Part shown: positions 37,540 to 49,500 of the stretch, piece after piece
How the letters are laid out: each line of letters begins with the position of its first letter
Position numbering within the stretch: position 1 is the stretch's first letter
Source: Erodium maritimum
Taxonomy: Eukaryota > Streptophyta > Magnoliopsida > Geraniales > Geraniaceae
Assembly: GCA_963921825.1 (NCBI GenBank)
Contig: OY997589.1
Coordinates: 6,386,001 to 6,450,000 of the forward strand
DNA length: 64,000 nt
Direction: 5' to 3'
Made by a program: the position numbers and the translations under genes
Notes under the pieces: generated by a model
Told to the model about the DNA's origin: nothing
Seen by the model: only the letters and a program-made list of their open reading frames with translations
Database searches by the model: none

Positions 37540-39110
37540 TTTGCAGCGGCAGGGGGCTATATGCACCTGCGCCTCACAAAATGAGTGTGAAGGGGTCCAG
37601 TAGGGGGTCGCTCGGTATCAACGCCCCACTGGACGTAAGATGAAGAAGGTTCCATCAAGATCCGGCAAGATACCCTTCTACCTTCTCGGAGGCAAGCAAT
37701 TTCGCATTTAGGAGTCTTACTTCTATCGCTTCAGGGAGGACGACGCACGCTGCCATCTTGGAGGAGTATACAGTCCACCGCGGTACCAATCCGAAAATGA
37801 GTCCCTTAACCCTAGCTTCCAGGTCAGATTAGTTGTATCGGTGTCCCACGACACTACCACATTACCCCCTTCTGAACGTATCAACGAAGCGGTTCGGTTC
37901 AATGAGTCAGATTTGTTTTATTGCATTTTTATGTTCGCATTTCATTTCCAGTACTTTTACTTTTGTGATTGGTGGTTGTATCTGTCTTTCATCTGTTTAC
38001 ATTATTAGTATCAAAAAATAATTTTGAAGGTTGAATTATGTATCAGTATGTGTTGTTTTTTAAAGTGTTTCGATAGTTTTATCGTGTTATCACGATCTTG
38101 TTTAATTTATGTTATTATAGGGTCAGCTATACTTTAGGCTCAACGTGTCTCAAGTACGGACCCTCCTGCACATATCATATAAGTGATTCTCAGATCATTG
38201 TTTTGGGTGAAGTTATGTTGAACACCTAGTGTCGGCTTTTCCTTTAGAGGGGGGCAATAAGGCCCTTCAATGCGCTCCCCAGTAAAAACAAGATCATCAT
38301 ACTCTTGAGCTCACCATGGAAAAGGGGCATCGTATATGAACTAGGCATACTTAGGGGGATCATTGGGACAACATACTCCTAACTTCACCATGGTGGCTCC
38401 AAGACCGTGGGATCAGAAGGGATTAGGGAACGCCGTAGAGCCTTCCCCTATGAACCGAGCTCGACCTTCTCTTATCAAGAACAATCATCCGGGATAGGAT
38501 CCGTGGTCGTGAGACCGACCTTCACCTACCACGAGGAGATGGATGAGGGAACAAGGGGAATCCTCATTGCGAGAGAGAGGCCCTCGAACTCAGTCTCCCC
38601 ACTCTAGGGGTTATCCTCACTCTTTACCGAGGAGTCGGGCGGAGGAGTACCCGAATGCCACTTGGAATTTAGCCATATCTTCTCTTCCTACAGGACAAAA
38701 GCGACTAGCGAAGGAGGATCATGACCTAGAGTCAGAAGGTTGTACACCCGTCGAGGGGGCATCTCGTTCAACGGCGGGGGCTATAAGTTCATGGTCGAGT
38801 GGGGGTGGGGGTCGGCCAGCAACACCGCCCCATTGGACGTACGGTAGTAGTGGTTCCATCAAGTTCTGGAACAGTACTCTCCTACCACAACGGAGGCTAA
38901 CACTCTCGCATTTTTGGAGTCGTACTCTATCATTCCAATGAGGACGATGCACGCTAGCAACCTGGGAGAGTATACAGGCCACCTAGACACCAATCCAGAA
39001 ATAGGTCGACTCTATCCTACCTCTCAATTTGGATCCGCTGTATCGATTTTTTAGACGCTGTCGCAGTATGCCCTTTTGAACATCTTAGTAAAGCACTTCA
39101 GTTACTTGAG
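37540..39110 (+). repeat. Two diverged direct copies of an unknown repeat
   Basis: 37540-37930 and 38770-39110 align in the same orientation. Shared landmarks include gggggctata, cgccccactggacgta (cattggacgta in copy 2), ggttccatcaag, tctc/cctaccttct-like blocks, a shared gacgatgcacgct-type block and ggagagtatacag. The ~850 bp between them contain plus-strand frames with no known domain. The origin may be one older retroelement duplicated or carrying internal repeats. Confidence 0.6.
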
Positions 39111-39186
39111 CATTTCCATTCAATATTTTTTTTGTTAGGTCCCATGATGTTTGGACCTTATTTCCAGTACTTTTTATTAGGTCCCA

Positions 39187-39500
39187 TGGTATCAGAACTT
39201 GGTTCTGTGTGCAGGTCGGGGTAAATTGTTAGGGCTAGGAACTCTTGAAAACCATGATAGTTGCTCTCATAATGGTGAGTCCATATAGATAGAAGTGGAC
39301 CCGTGAGGGATTGAGCAGAAGAAGTATAAAATTGAGCTTAGAAGTGCGAGCAAGCCGATGTGATAAGACTCAATGTAGAGGGGGGGATTGTTAGGTGTGT
39401 CCACATGTGAGTCAAGACTTAATATACACCTTGGACCCACGACCTGATAGGCTAGTCTTCTAGGTCAAGTAGGGTGGCCAACGTGTATGTTATGGGCTTC
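39187..39500 (+). mobile_element. Possible TRIM-like LTR retrotransposon remnant
   Basis: tggtatcagaac at 39187-39198 resembles the initiator-tRNA-Met primer-binding site TGGTATCAGAGC. Only ~190 bp later a polypurine tract, agaggggggatt (39377), is followed by TGTTAGG, the usual start of a copia-type or TRIM 3' LTR. So short an internal region is characteristic of TRIMs. I could not find the matching 5' LTR upstream, so this is tentative. Confidence 0.35.
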
Positions 39501-39568
39501 TTGTTGTTTGCTTCTCCTTGATAAGCTCAGTTCTCCCCAATACATGTTTTGGCTGCCTTTTTGGAGTA

Positions 39569-39750
39569 CGACATCTCGGATGATCTCGACGAATCAAGAC
39601 GACGGACCAAAAATACCATAACACCTCACCGTGAAAGCTATGGATTTCAAAAGAACTAGCATTGCAGACTCTATAGTTTTTTGTATTCGTTGTTGTGTTT
39701 ATTTGTTCTTTTCCTCTTACCTACAATACAAAATAGATTATGTTTACAAG
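39569..39750 (+). repeat. Dispersed repeat, copy A
   Basis: It shares an ordered series of blocks with 59139-59307: gatctcgacgaatcaagacg, tttcaaaagaa(c/t)t, gcattgcag(a/g)ctctatag, and ctacaatacaaa. The element class is unknown. Confidence 0.75.
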
Positions 39751-40567
39751 TCAAAAAACGCCGGTGCATCAACGAGAATCCTAAACTATAATCTAAAACT
39801 TAGGATCTATGATTCTAAACAATCTATTATACGTTCGAGCAATTACATTTAATAAAAACACTAATCTTCATTTCAAAAGAAGACAAACAATAAATTAGGG
39901 GGTGATATCATCCTCACTTCCTCAGCTCATTTTGTATTAGCCGATAGGTAGTAGTTTACTTGATGCCTTGAGCTCGGTGAGAGCACTTAGAATATGACTA
40001 ACCCATTGAATTGGATGTATGTAGCAAGTTATTTGATGCCACGTGTATGGGTTGCTTGCCATTTCCATTGAATTGGATGTATGTAGCAAGTTATTTGATG
40101 CCACGTGTATGGGCTGCTTGCCATTTTCCAGTTTTTGTTGAAAGAACATGCAATCTGAATCGAATCGACCGTCACTGGTTCTTTCTCAATTTTTGCCATT
40201 AGCGTGGAGCACATGTTTTTCTATCACATTAGACCGTGCAATATTCGTATTCAAAAGAAAAAAGGAACACTATCAACCAAATCTTTGAGTATATAGTCCT
40301 ACTTGAGCTCACGTTGGAGAAGAGACAAGGTGGATGCGATCAGTAGGACCAGAGAAAGAAGAGAAATCAACTCAGATATAACAGGTCACAAGTGCTGCTC
40401 TCAACATTTAAAAAGAGAAATCACTAACTAGTAGAAAGACTAGTTTTAACTTGTAACTTCTTTCTTTTTTTTCCAAAGGTCTAAAAAATCCCCTTTGGAT
40501 TTCTACCTACAACTACCATATATGGACACCCGCCCGACAGTACTGAAGAAAAATATTAATTGAAGTA
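39751..40567. other. Intergenic and 3' flank of the VIH gene
   Basis: It contains a 62-bp tandem duplication (40004-40127) and the probable 3' untranslated region of the VIH gene near 40450-40567. No other gene is seen. Confidence 0.45.
40004..40127 (+). repeat. 62-bp tandem duplication
   Basis: Two adjacent units, 40004-40065 and 40066-40127, start cattgaattggatgtatgta and differ at about two positions, indicating a recent event. Confidence 0.95.
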
Positions 40568-43500
40568 CTACTTTCCATTGGAATGTGCATTCTTATGGAA
40601 AGGCCAAAGATTTACCAAGCGCTCAAGCACCGATGCACTTTTCGCAAAATAGCCAGAGAAACCTGCAGGTGTCGATGCAGGAGGGAAATCTTCTGCCGGC
40701 ATGGCAAAGGGGCGGATCATCTTCTCCATTTTCTCTAAGGTGAGGTATGACCCAACATCTTGGAGCCGTTCTGGGCCCATTATTGGTAGTGTGTGCTCTT
40801 GATGCAGCCAAGCTGCCTCACTGTCCTCACTCACGCTCTTCTGCTAAGCCAACCATAATGCAGGGGTAAAAGTTAACATTGCACTGAACTAGCTAGAATC
40901 TTCAGTGGTATTGAAATTCTGAGACATTACCTCCAAGGGGGACAAATCTGCACCACGGCTGAAAGTCATCTCTACACGATACCTTTTAGGGTCTTCTAGA
41001 GGTACCTGCAGTTCAAGTTTAAAATCCAAGGTCAAATCAATCAGAAAACAATCCCATTTCAACATAGTTATCGACAAAGAAACATAAGAATCAAGGATAA
41101 GTAAATGCTCATCCCCTGACATCCATATGTCAACTCTAATTCAGTAAAATTAAACAACTGATCTCAATCCAGCACACATTCCAACGTTTGGGTTCTATCA
41201 AGCTGGACTTTTTTTTAACAAGATTACATGTTTAGTTTCTAAAACTCAAGTCCAGGCTTAGAAACATGTCTCACTGGTTTCCACTACAGAATAAGGAATG
41301 TACAAGTGACTCAGGATACCAAATGAATAAGAAACCACTGACTTCACAGTAATATGTAGCTTTATAATTAATGGAAAGTATTATCATCCTATGGGGATAA
41401 GCCCTCTTGAGTTTTTCTCTACTTTTTACTAGCTCAATCTTTTCTTTTGTGTTTCTTTTTCCTTCTTTTCTGTTTCTTCTTTTTAGCTGCAGCCAAACTT
41501 GCTGATCATCTTTCTTCTTTGTATTATTCTGGGTTTTGCTTGTTTCCTTCTTGGAATCAGAAGCTTTGTATTAATATGCTGTTGTTTTTTGCTGATTAAA
41601 AAAGATATGCTCTTTAAGAAAAACTTAATAAACTGACTAAGACGCTTACCTCTATATTCTCAAACATCCTTAATACAATATAGCTCATGTAGTCAAGCTC
41701 CTTGGTGTTACACAAACGTTCCAAAGCACTCTGGCAAACAAGACTAGCCTCTCCTTGCAGAGATTCATCCAGATTACAGTAACGAAGAACATTCATGAGG
41801 GAATGGATATGTGATTCCTGCCATATAAATGCATATTAGTTAAAAATAAATACATATAAAAACATAACTTGTACACCAATTATCTTCACACATTTTGAAT
41901 GGAATACTTTTTAAAAAATTTCTCCCTGAAATGATTGTGGGCCTGTGAGAGAGAGAGGGAGGGAGAAAGATAATACTTCTGTAATGCAAGTTCATGTGAT
42001 AAAACAAAAGGAAATATTATACTCACTGATGTAAAGTAAAGGCGTGTCCTGACGTGGCGATCAGGTGTCTTAACATTTGCATACCTGATAGAATGTGTCA
42101 AAAGCATAAGAAACTCAATTCTAGTACTAGGATTAAGTAATCGTAAAGTTCAAGTGTATACTTTGGATCTAGACGGTATTTTGTCTCTTTGTCATCATCG
42201 TCATCATGATCCATTGATACATCGCTTGCGCTTGCGCTTGCTCTTCTCATGTCATCATTCTTAGTGTGAGACTTTGATTGTTGATGATCTATGCCATCCT
42301 TTTCAGTCTTGGTATATGCTGAATCCTGGTCTTGGTTACTCTTTAGTTCAGCAACACTGATGGCTTCTTCTCGCGTATTCCTCAGATCAATCAAAATTTT
42401 ACCCAACAATCGACGAGCAATCTGCATTTAAACGAAATAGCTGAGCAATATCAAATTGGAAAAAGTAATAGTAAGAATACAATTTTGAAACATTCTCCAT
42501 ACATAAAAAGTAAAATGGAAGCACAGTGAATGGATAGCGTACCTTGGATCCAATCTTCAGCTTCTGCTTTGGATTAATTCCATATTCATTTGGGATGACA
42601 CCATCTGCAAGTGCCTGTAAAGATAAAAATTTCAAGCACAAAGGTCAATTTGATGACAATAATGAACTGAAATGTATTCCTATATATGTGGTTCATTTAT
42701 ATGAATTGCTATTCTGAGTATTACTCTCTGACCCCGAATAAGTATTCCATTCCTATTAACGTGGTTCATTTCACCTATTTTATGACATCCATTCTAGGGA
42801 AGTAGAGAACTTGCTCTGAGACAGAGTAAATGACATGGAATAATTGCTAAAACATCAATATTCAAACATAACAATAACATAAGATGCCTTTACTGTGGGA
42901 ATCTGTTTGTGTACCTGAGCAACTTTGAAGAGTTCATGCAAACTGTCTAGTTTGAGATGATCATTGTGCAACAGATCATATCTGTTCAATACATAGTCCA
43001 ATAACAATTAAAATCAGTCATAATGGCATTTCATTGGATTTTTAACTATTGCTCAATGACTACAAATATAAGCATCTATGTCTGTACAAGTAACAACAGA
43101 TATACCAAATAACATCTACACCCAAGACATGAACATAATCTTTAGTACTTGGCAGTCTTGGCACACGTCAACCACAGGTAAAAGGGACAAGGAGTGTATG
43201 CAAGCAATACTGAATGATGTAAAATGACAAATTAGAGCCCCACGAGGAGCAAAAATCTCTAAACAGCCATGATACGGCTCCTGGATACTTAAATGAGTAT
43301 ATCAGCACGGTTGCTGAATAAAACTGGTATATTCATGGTCTACTTTATAAAGAACTGCATCCAAAATTATTCTAAGCTAGAGTACTTACTTGCACGAGTC
43401 ATAAACATCTGGGATTTGAGTTATATCAAACCGACTGCAAGAAAACTCATCTTGTTAGTCAAGAGAGAATGGATTTATAATACATAGCATTTGACACACA

Positions 43501-46500
43501 TTAATTCTCAAGTAGGAAAGGACATACTATGTGCACAACCTGCAGCAAATTACACAGCCAAAAAAGAAAAAAATGAGCTAAGCATGCTAGTAACTCACTC
43601 TTTGCGTTCATTATACAAGTCCCTTTCAAGTTTTCTCCAGCGAGCAAACATGAGAAGGAAACCCTCGCTACCGCATGGTAACCCGGCAGCAATACGATCA
43701 ACATCTATATTAGTTTTACCAAGTGCCTTCGCTTGATCGTACGGGGGAATGATATCAAACATGCTCGCCTCTGTCAGTTGCTCATCTTCATCTTTAGCAA
43801 GTACTTTGACTTGTTCAGTAACTTTCCTAGTCATTTGTACCTATTGAAATAGGGGGGCATAAACAAATTGAAATAAACAGGTGCACAAATTTACTGCTGC
43901 AGAAAATGGATTTTGTGATTCAATTTTGCCATATCCTTCCAGCAGAGCAAAATTGGATGGTGTTATTATTTTTTTCTGACTAATGACATGAGGCTACAAT
44001 TCACAGTATGATATCTGACAAAAGAAAAGGAATTTCTTGATTTCCAGAAAGTAAATTGATGTATACTTCCCAGGAAACAGTCTTGGATTTATTTTCAAAC
44101 ATGCAGCTAATGACATTGAGGTACAGTTTCAGAAGTAGCTCTTGCAATGTCATATCAAAATAAAAGAACAAGCAATATAATGGGGCTTACAAAGACTAGA
44201 AACTACCCAATTTTGGTAAATGCATATGTTTGGATAAAATCATAATATCACGAAGAACTGGAGCTCAATTTCACATCAATAACTTAATGCGAGGATGATA
44301 AATACAGTTAAACTTCCTATCACCATAAAACAAAGTAACGAATGAATGTGAACAAAAAGATAACTGGCTTTTTCACTTTGTTTGGAACTACGATAGAAAC
44401 TCCCCCATTTTTTCAGCAATCATTAAGGACTAAAACATGTATAGATTGAATTTCAAAAATCTCCTTTATTCAATATTGAAAAATGATCACCACTTAAGTC
44501 ATGGACTACAAAGTAGCGTTATCTATCCAAATTACCGCAAACAAAATGTTTGGCACTAAATAGAATGAAAAAAAATTAAGCATAATGATAGAGGAAAAGG
44601 AAATCATTGCATTTAACATTTTCTCAACACTTGAATTACCAATTTAGGTAGAAGTTTATAAGCATTTGGAGGGAGTCCGGCTCCATCGACCATCCACGGA
44701 CAGTCTGACAATCCATTGCCATTTGCACTAGATGTTATAATCTCGTTTAATCTAGCCTGTAAGGAACCCAAAAATGAAAACAAATTAGATAGCTGTAAGT
44801 ATTTGAAGATATACAAATAAGATCCTATGCTTTTCATAATTAAGGATCATCAATTTAAGGATTTTACTTATGCCTAATAAGTATATAAGTGCCAAAGGCG
44901 TGCATAATATAAAGGGTTATTATCAGACGAGTACCCTAAAAATACTTGGTTTTCATCCGAGTACCCTAAAAGTACTTTGTGACAGATAAGTACCCAAACG
45001 AAACATTGTGTTTCAAATCAGTACCCGCCGTTAGTTATTTTTCATCCATTTTTCAATCCAAAACATTAAAAAGTCCAAAATACCCCTTCCCAACACTCAA
45101 ATTTTCAAACCCATGCCATTGAATTTCAAATTTTCTTTTTACTTATTTATTTTATTTTTATAAAATTCTGAAAAATAAATTTATTTTTATAAAATTGATT
45201 TTATTATAAAAAATCAGTTTTTTTTATTTTTAAAAAATCAGTTTTATTTTGAAAAAATCAATTTTCATTCATTTTATTTTTAAAAATCAGTTTATATATT
45301 CAAAAATTATTTCCATTTATTTATTTTCTTAAAATCAGATTTATTTATTTTTAAATCACTTTTTAATTCAAAAATTCAGTTTTCTTTTTTAAATCAGTTT
45401 TATTTTTTTCAAATCAGATTTATTTATTGGGTAAATTCAAAAAAAACAAAACCTAATCTTATCTATATCTATGCACAACCACATAATTATCTCTCAAACC
45501 CTTTCAGATCTCCAGATATGAAATCTCTTCACCACCATCACCATGCCTTGCCCTCCATCACAACGAGCACGAAGGCTGCGACTCCAGAGCTCCAAAGCAC
45601 GTCCAACCAAAGCACGAGGTCGTGGGAGAAGTTCCACCGCCGCCTTCCAGGTGCACAGATATATGGTGTTCATGACGAACTCGGACGAAGAGATGGGCTT
45701 CTGTGGTGTTCGGTTCCGTAACCATGCCTGAGTTGTAGGGATTAGGTTTGCAGGGTTAGGAGTTTGGATTTTCATTTTTAGTATTAGAATTTAAAAGGTT
45801 TGTTTGTGATTTAGGGGTTTGCTTCTGTTTTCATTTTTTTCTCTTTAAGAATTCATTTTCTGGCATTACCAATTTTATGAAGTTGCAGAAACTGAATCAA
45901 ATTTTATGGCAAAATTTTAAAATGAAAGATTCAATTTTATATTTGGATTGAGAACAAATTGAATTGAGGCAAATTGTGTTTGATATGGGTCTGATTGTTG
46001 GTGTTGGTGATAGTACTGAGATGTTAACTTTTTTTGTTTTATGGTCGTAGACAAGAATCAATCTGTACTGATAATGAATGAATTGAGGATTTGGGTTTCA
46101 CTATAACTTTTTAAATGATAATGAATTAAATTTGAAGAAAAAAGCTAATGAAAACTAATAAAAGTTAAAAATAATCTTTAGAATTGGTATCTGCGTGGAG
46201 GCTGTGTGAAAATTAAAACGCAAAAAGGATTAGAATTTAAAACATAAAAGGGCATGAAAGGGTAATTTATACATAAAAACTGATTTTTATACATAATTTT
46301 TTTTAAATAAATCTGATTTTTTAAAGTAAAAATTGATTTTCTAAAAATAAAGTTTGATTTTTGAAAATAAAAACTATTTTTAAAAAAAAATCTGATTTTA
46401 AAAATTAAAAATTGATTTTCTAAAAATAAAGTTTGATTTTTGAAAATAAAAACTGATTTAAAAAAATCATATTTTAAAAAAAATCTGCTTTTTTTAAATA

Positions 46501-49500
46501 AAAGATTGATTTTTTAAAATAAAATCTAATTTTTTAAAAGAAAAAACTGATTTATATAAAATAAATAAATAAAAAGAATTTTGGGGGGTTAAAAGAAATG
46601 AAGGGTACTTTTTAAAAAAATTGGGGTCATGTGCTAGGCATATGACCATTTTCCATCCAAAATGGATGGAAAACTAACGGCGGGTACTAAGTTGAAACAA
46701 CATGTTTCGTTTGGGTACTGATGTGTCACAAAGTTTGGTTAGGGTACTCGGATGAAAACCAAGTATTTTTAGGGTACTCGGATGATAATAACCCTAATAT
46801 AAAATCTGAATGAATTGATACAGGTTATTCTATAGCCAGACATGTCAGTATTGGAGTAGTGGAATTCAATTTAAAGCAATAAACTAGCCGAAGAACCTTC
46901 AATAACCAAGACGAACCTTAGCTTCTTCCATTTCAATACTGGCATTATCAAGTCCATCCAACATAGATGAGTCCTTGCTGACAAGGGAAACCTTGAAAAT
47001 ATGACTTAATCAGTCATACAAATTGAACATCATCAAGCAGACACAAAAAAAAAACTTTAAACAGAAATGTTTGCATACCAGAATAGGTGTTAACTGTCCT
47101 TCCAGATCAAGGAGGCCTTTTGCAAAAGCAGCAGCAGACATCTAACAGTAACAACTTGTAAATAAACTATACCAGCCTCAAAACAATGCTTCTACAAACT
47201 AAGTTGTTAGGTCCTAAAGATCAGATATGATCAGAAAATTACTTATACAAGATGAAGAAGAGCCAAATATTAAAAAACCTCCTAAAGTGGATTTGCATGA
47301 CTGGAAAGATACCTGAACACGGCCCTCATCAGAACTGTAAATTTTAAGGTCGTGACGATACGTACTATGGAGACGAAGCAGACCAGTACCTTCTCCTGGA
47401 ATTACATAAAATTCAGTCACAAGTACCAAAAAGTCTCCTGGAATTACATAAAATTCTGTCATAAGTACCAAAAAGGCTCAAATCTACAAGATCCTCGGAG
47501 AACTTAGTCATCCTTGTATACTATTGGATCTCTTCACTAAAGGGCTACATGAGGCAAGGCTCGCCAGCAAATAAACACTGGCTTTTACTTTTAGTTAATA
47601 TTATTTATTAGAAGAAATGCAAATTACAATAAACATTTGCCTACCATGACAGAATACTACCATTTTGAGGACCAAATGGGTTCGATTTATTTTTGGTGGA
47701 ATATAATCCACAACTCTTACCTGGGTACATATTATTCCTGAAAAATCTACCCAATTCTTCGGCCTGTCAATGATAAAAAGCATAGTCATAAAGGCTATAT
47801 AGGACAACATGATCCCTATGATGACCTTAAACATGTAATTTCACAAAAAAAAACTTACCAAAACATATGCATGATATAGTATATTGTAATTATTCATACC
47901 TGCTTTCTACCAGCATGGGTTAGAACACCCCCATATTTAAGAACCATCAAAGCTTCAGCAGGTCGTTCTTCCTCACCTTCTCCATTGCCTTTTGCAACTT
48001 TAACCCACTTCAGTGGTTTGAGTTGAACTTTCCTATATATACCAGAGAAATGTCCCCCCTGGATAGAAGATAAGACTATGATTAATGTAGTAAGCGCATT
48101 AATGACATAATTTTGATTATGGATAGAAGACAACATATGCATCCGATTATTTCAAACTATGAGTTGAACTTTCAGAAGACTAAAGTCAGAGGCTACCTTT
48201 AGAAGACCATATGAGACAATGACGAAGAGCTTGTGTACATAGCAATGAAAGTTTGCAGTAAGTGCAGTAAATTTATGCCTTCATTTCCATAGTTCATTAT
48301 TTCAAACCAAATTTTAAACCTTAGGTACGGTTTTAAAACAAAAGTAAATCTTTAACCTATTGAGCAGATGCCTGACATATTCTCCTATTTTTCCTTCATA
48401 CTTGCTCATGGAAAATCACTGTGAAAAGAAAAATAAATAAAATGACATAATTTTGGTGAATCTATTTACCTCCTCAAGAACTGCTTTGACTTGTCGAAGC
48501 TTTTCAGCATGCTCAATGTCTTCTGCCTCACTATCACTTTCTCGACCCGGTCTACAACATATAGAGTCATCAATTTGTTAGAATATAGTGCACATTTTGT
48601 TGGAACTTATTGCAACCAAGTTTTGAAGAAGGTTCCAACAAATTTTGCACTATTTTTCAAGGATTTGCAGTTTGCATGTTAAGAATACATTAGTTGTTCA
48701 CCATAACAGCTGAAAGTGACTCAATGACAATGTTCAAGGTGTGAGAATTTCAGATGCTGTGCTTCAAGGCTAAGTATGAGAAGCATTACTACAAGGAAAG
48801 ACACTTGAGAATTTGTACAGATTATGTCCCATGGGCCACCAGACTCGTAAAATGCGTGCTAAAATCAGGCATTAAAGTAGTTAAATCAGAAAGAAAAAAA
48901 AATAGCTGAGATGTTATACCTAGAGCGAGGTACAAGCATTCGCGTGGCATCCAACAAATCTTGTAACTGAATAGCAGTTTTAAGTTTTGTCTGACAAAAG
49001 TAAGAATATATAACATAACATAAACACATATGGTACCAATTTGTCCATCAAAATGTATACATGATAAAGTAAAAATAAAAATAGTCAGGTATGGAATAAG
49101 ACATCATTACCTCACATCGAGGCCTCCCCCCATTGTATTTCAGCATCAAATTTAGCAACTTTTCCTCGGTCACCTTCAGTTTTACTTTCTGTTTGGGAGT
49201 TCGGTCACCACTGGACAAGACGAAGTTAGATCAATGCAAATTCTACTAAACTAATTATAGATGACAAGAGAACCATGACATACTGCCGAATAATAGCAAT
49301 CACACAGCGCAGCTCCTCAGACTGGCCAAATGTGCCAATTATCCCACTTCCTTGCCGAGTTAGGCCCTCAGAAGACTGGATTGGCTCATTAATTTTCCAT
49401 GGCAAAGTCGGTGGAATTGTTGAAGAAAGATGAGGGGCTTTTGCATCTAAGAACATCTTTCTTAACACACAGGCAGCATCATCGTAATACCTTAGATTAG

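Noticed and set aside
41886..42107. Minus-strand intronic frames in VIH as extra exons
   Set aside because: They run past good splice sites into introns and break the alignment with the conserved family sequence.
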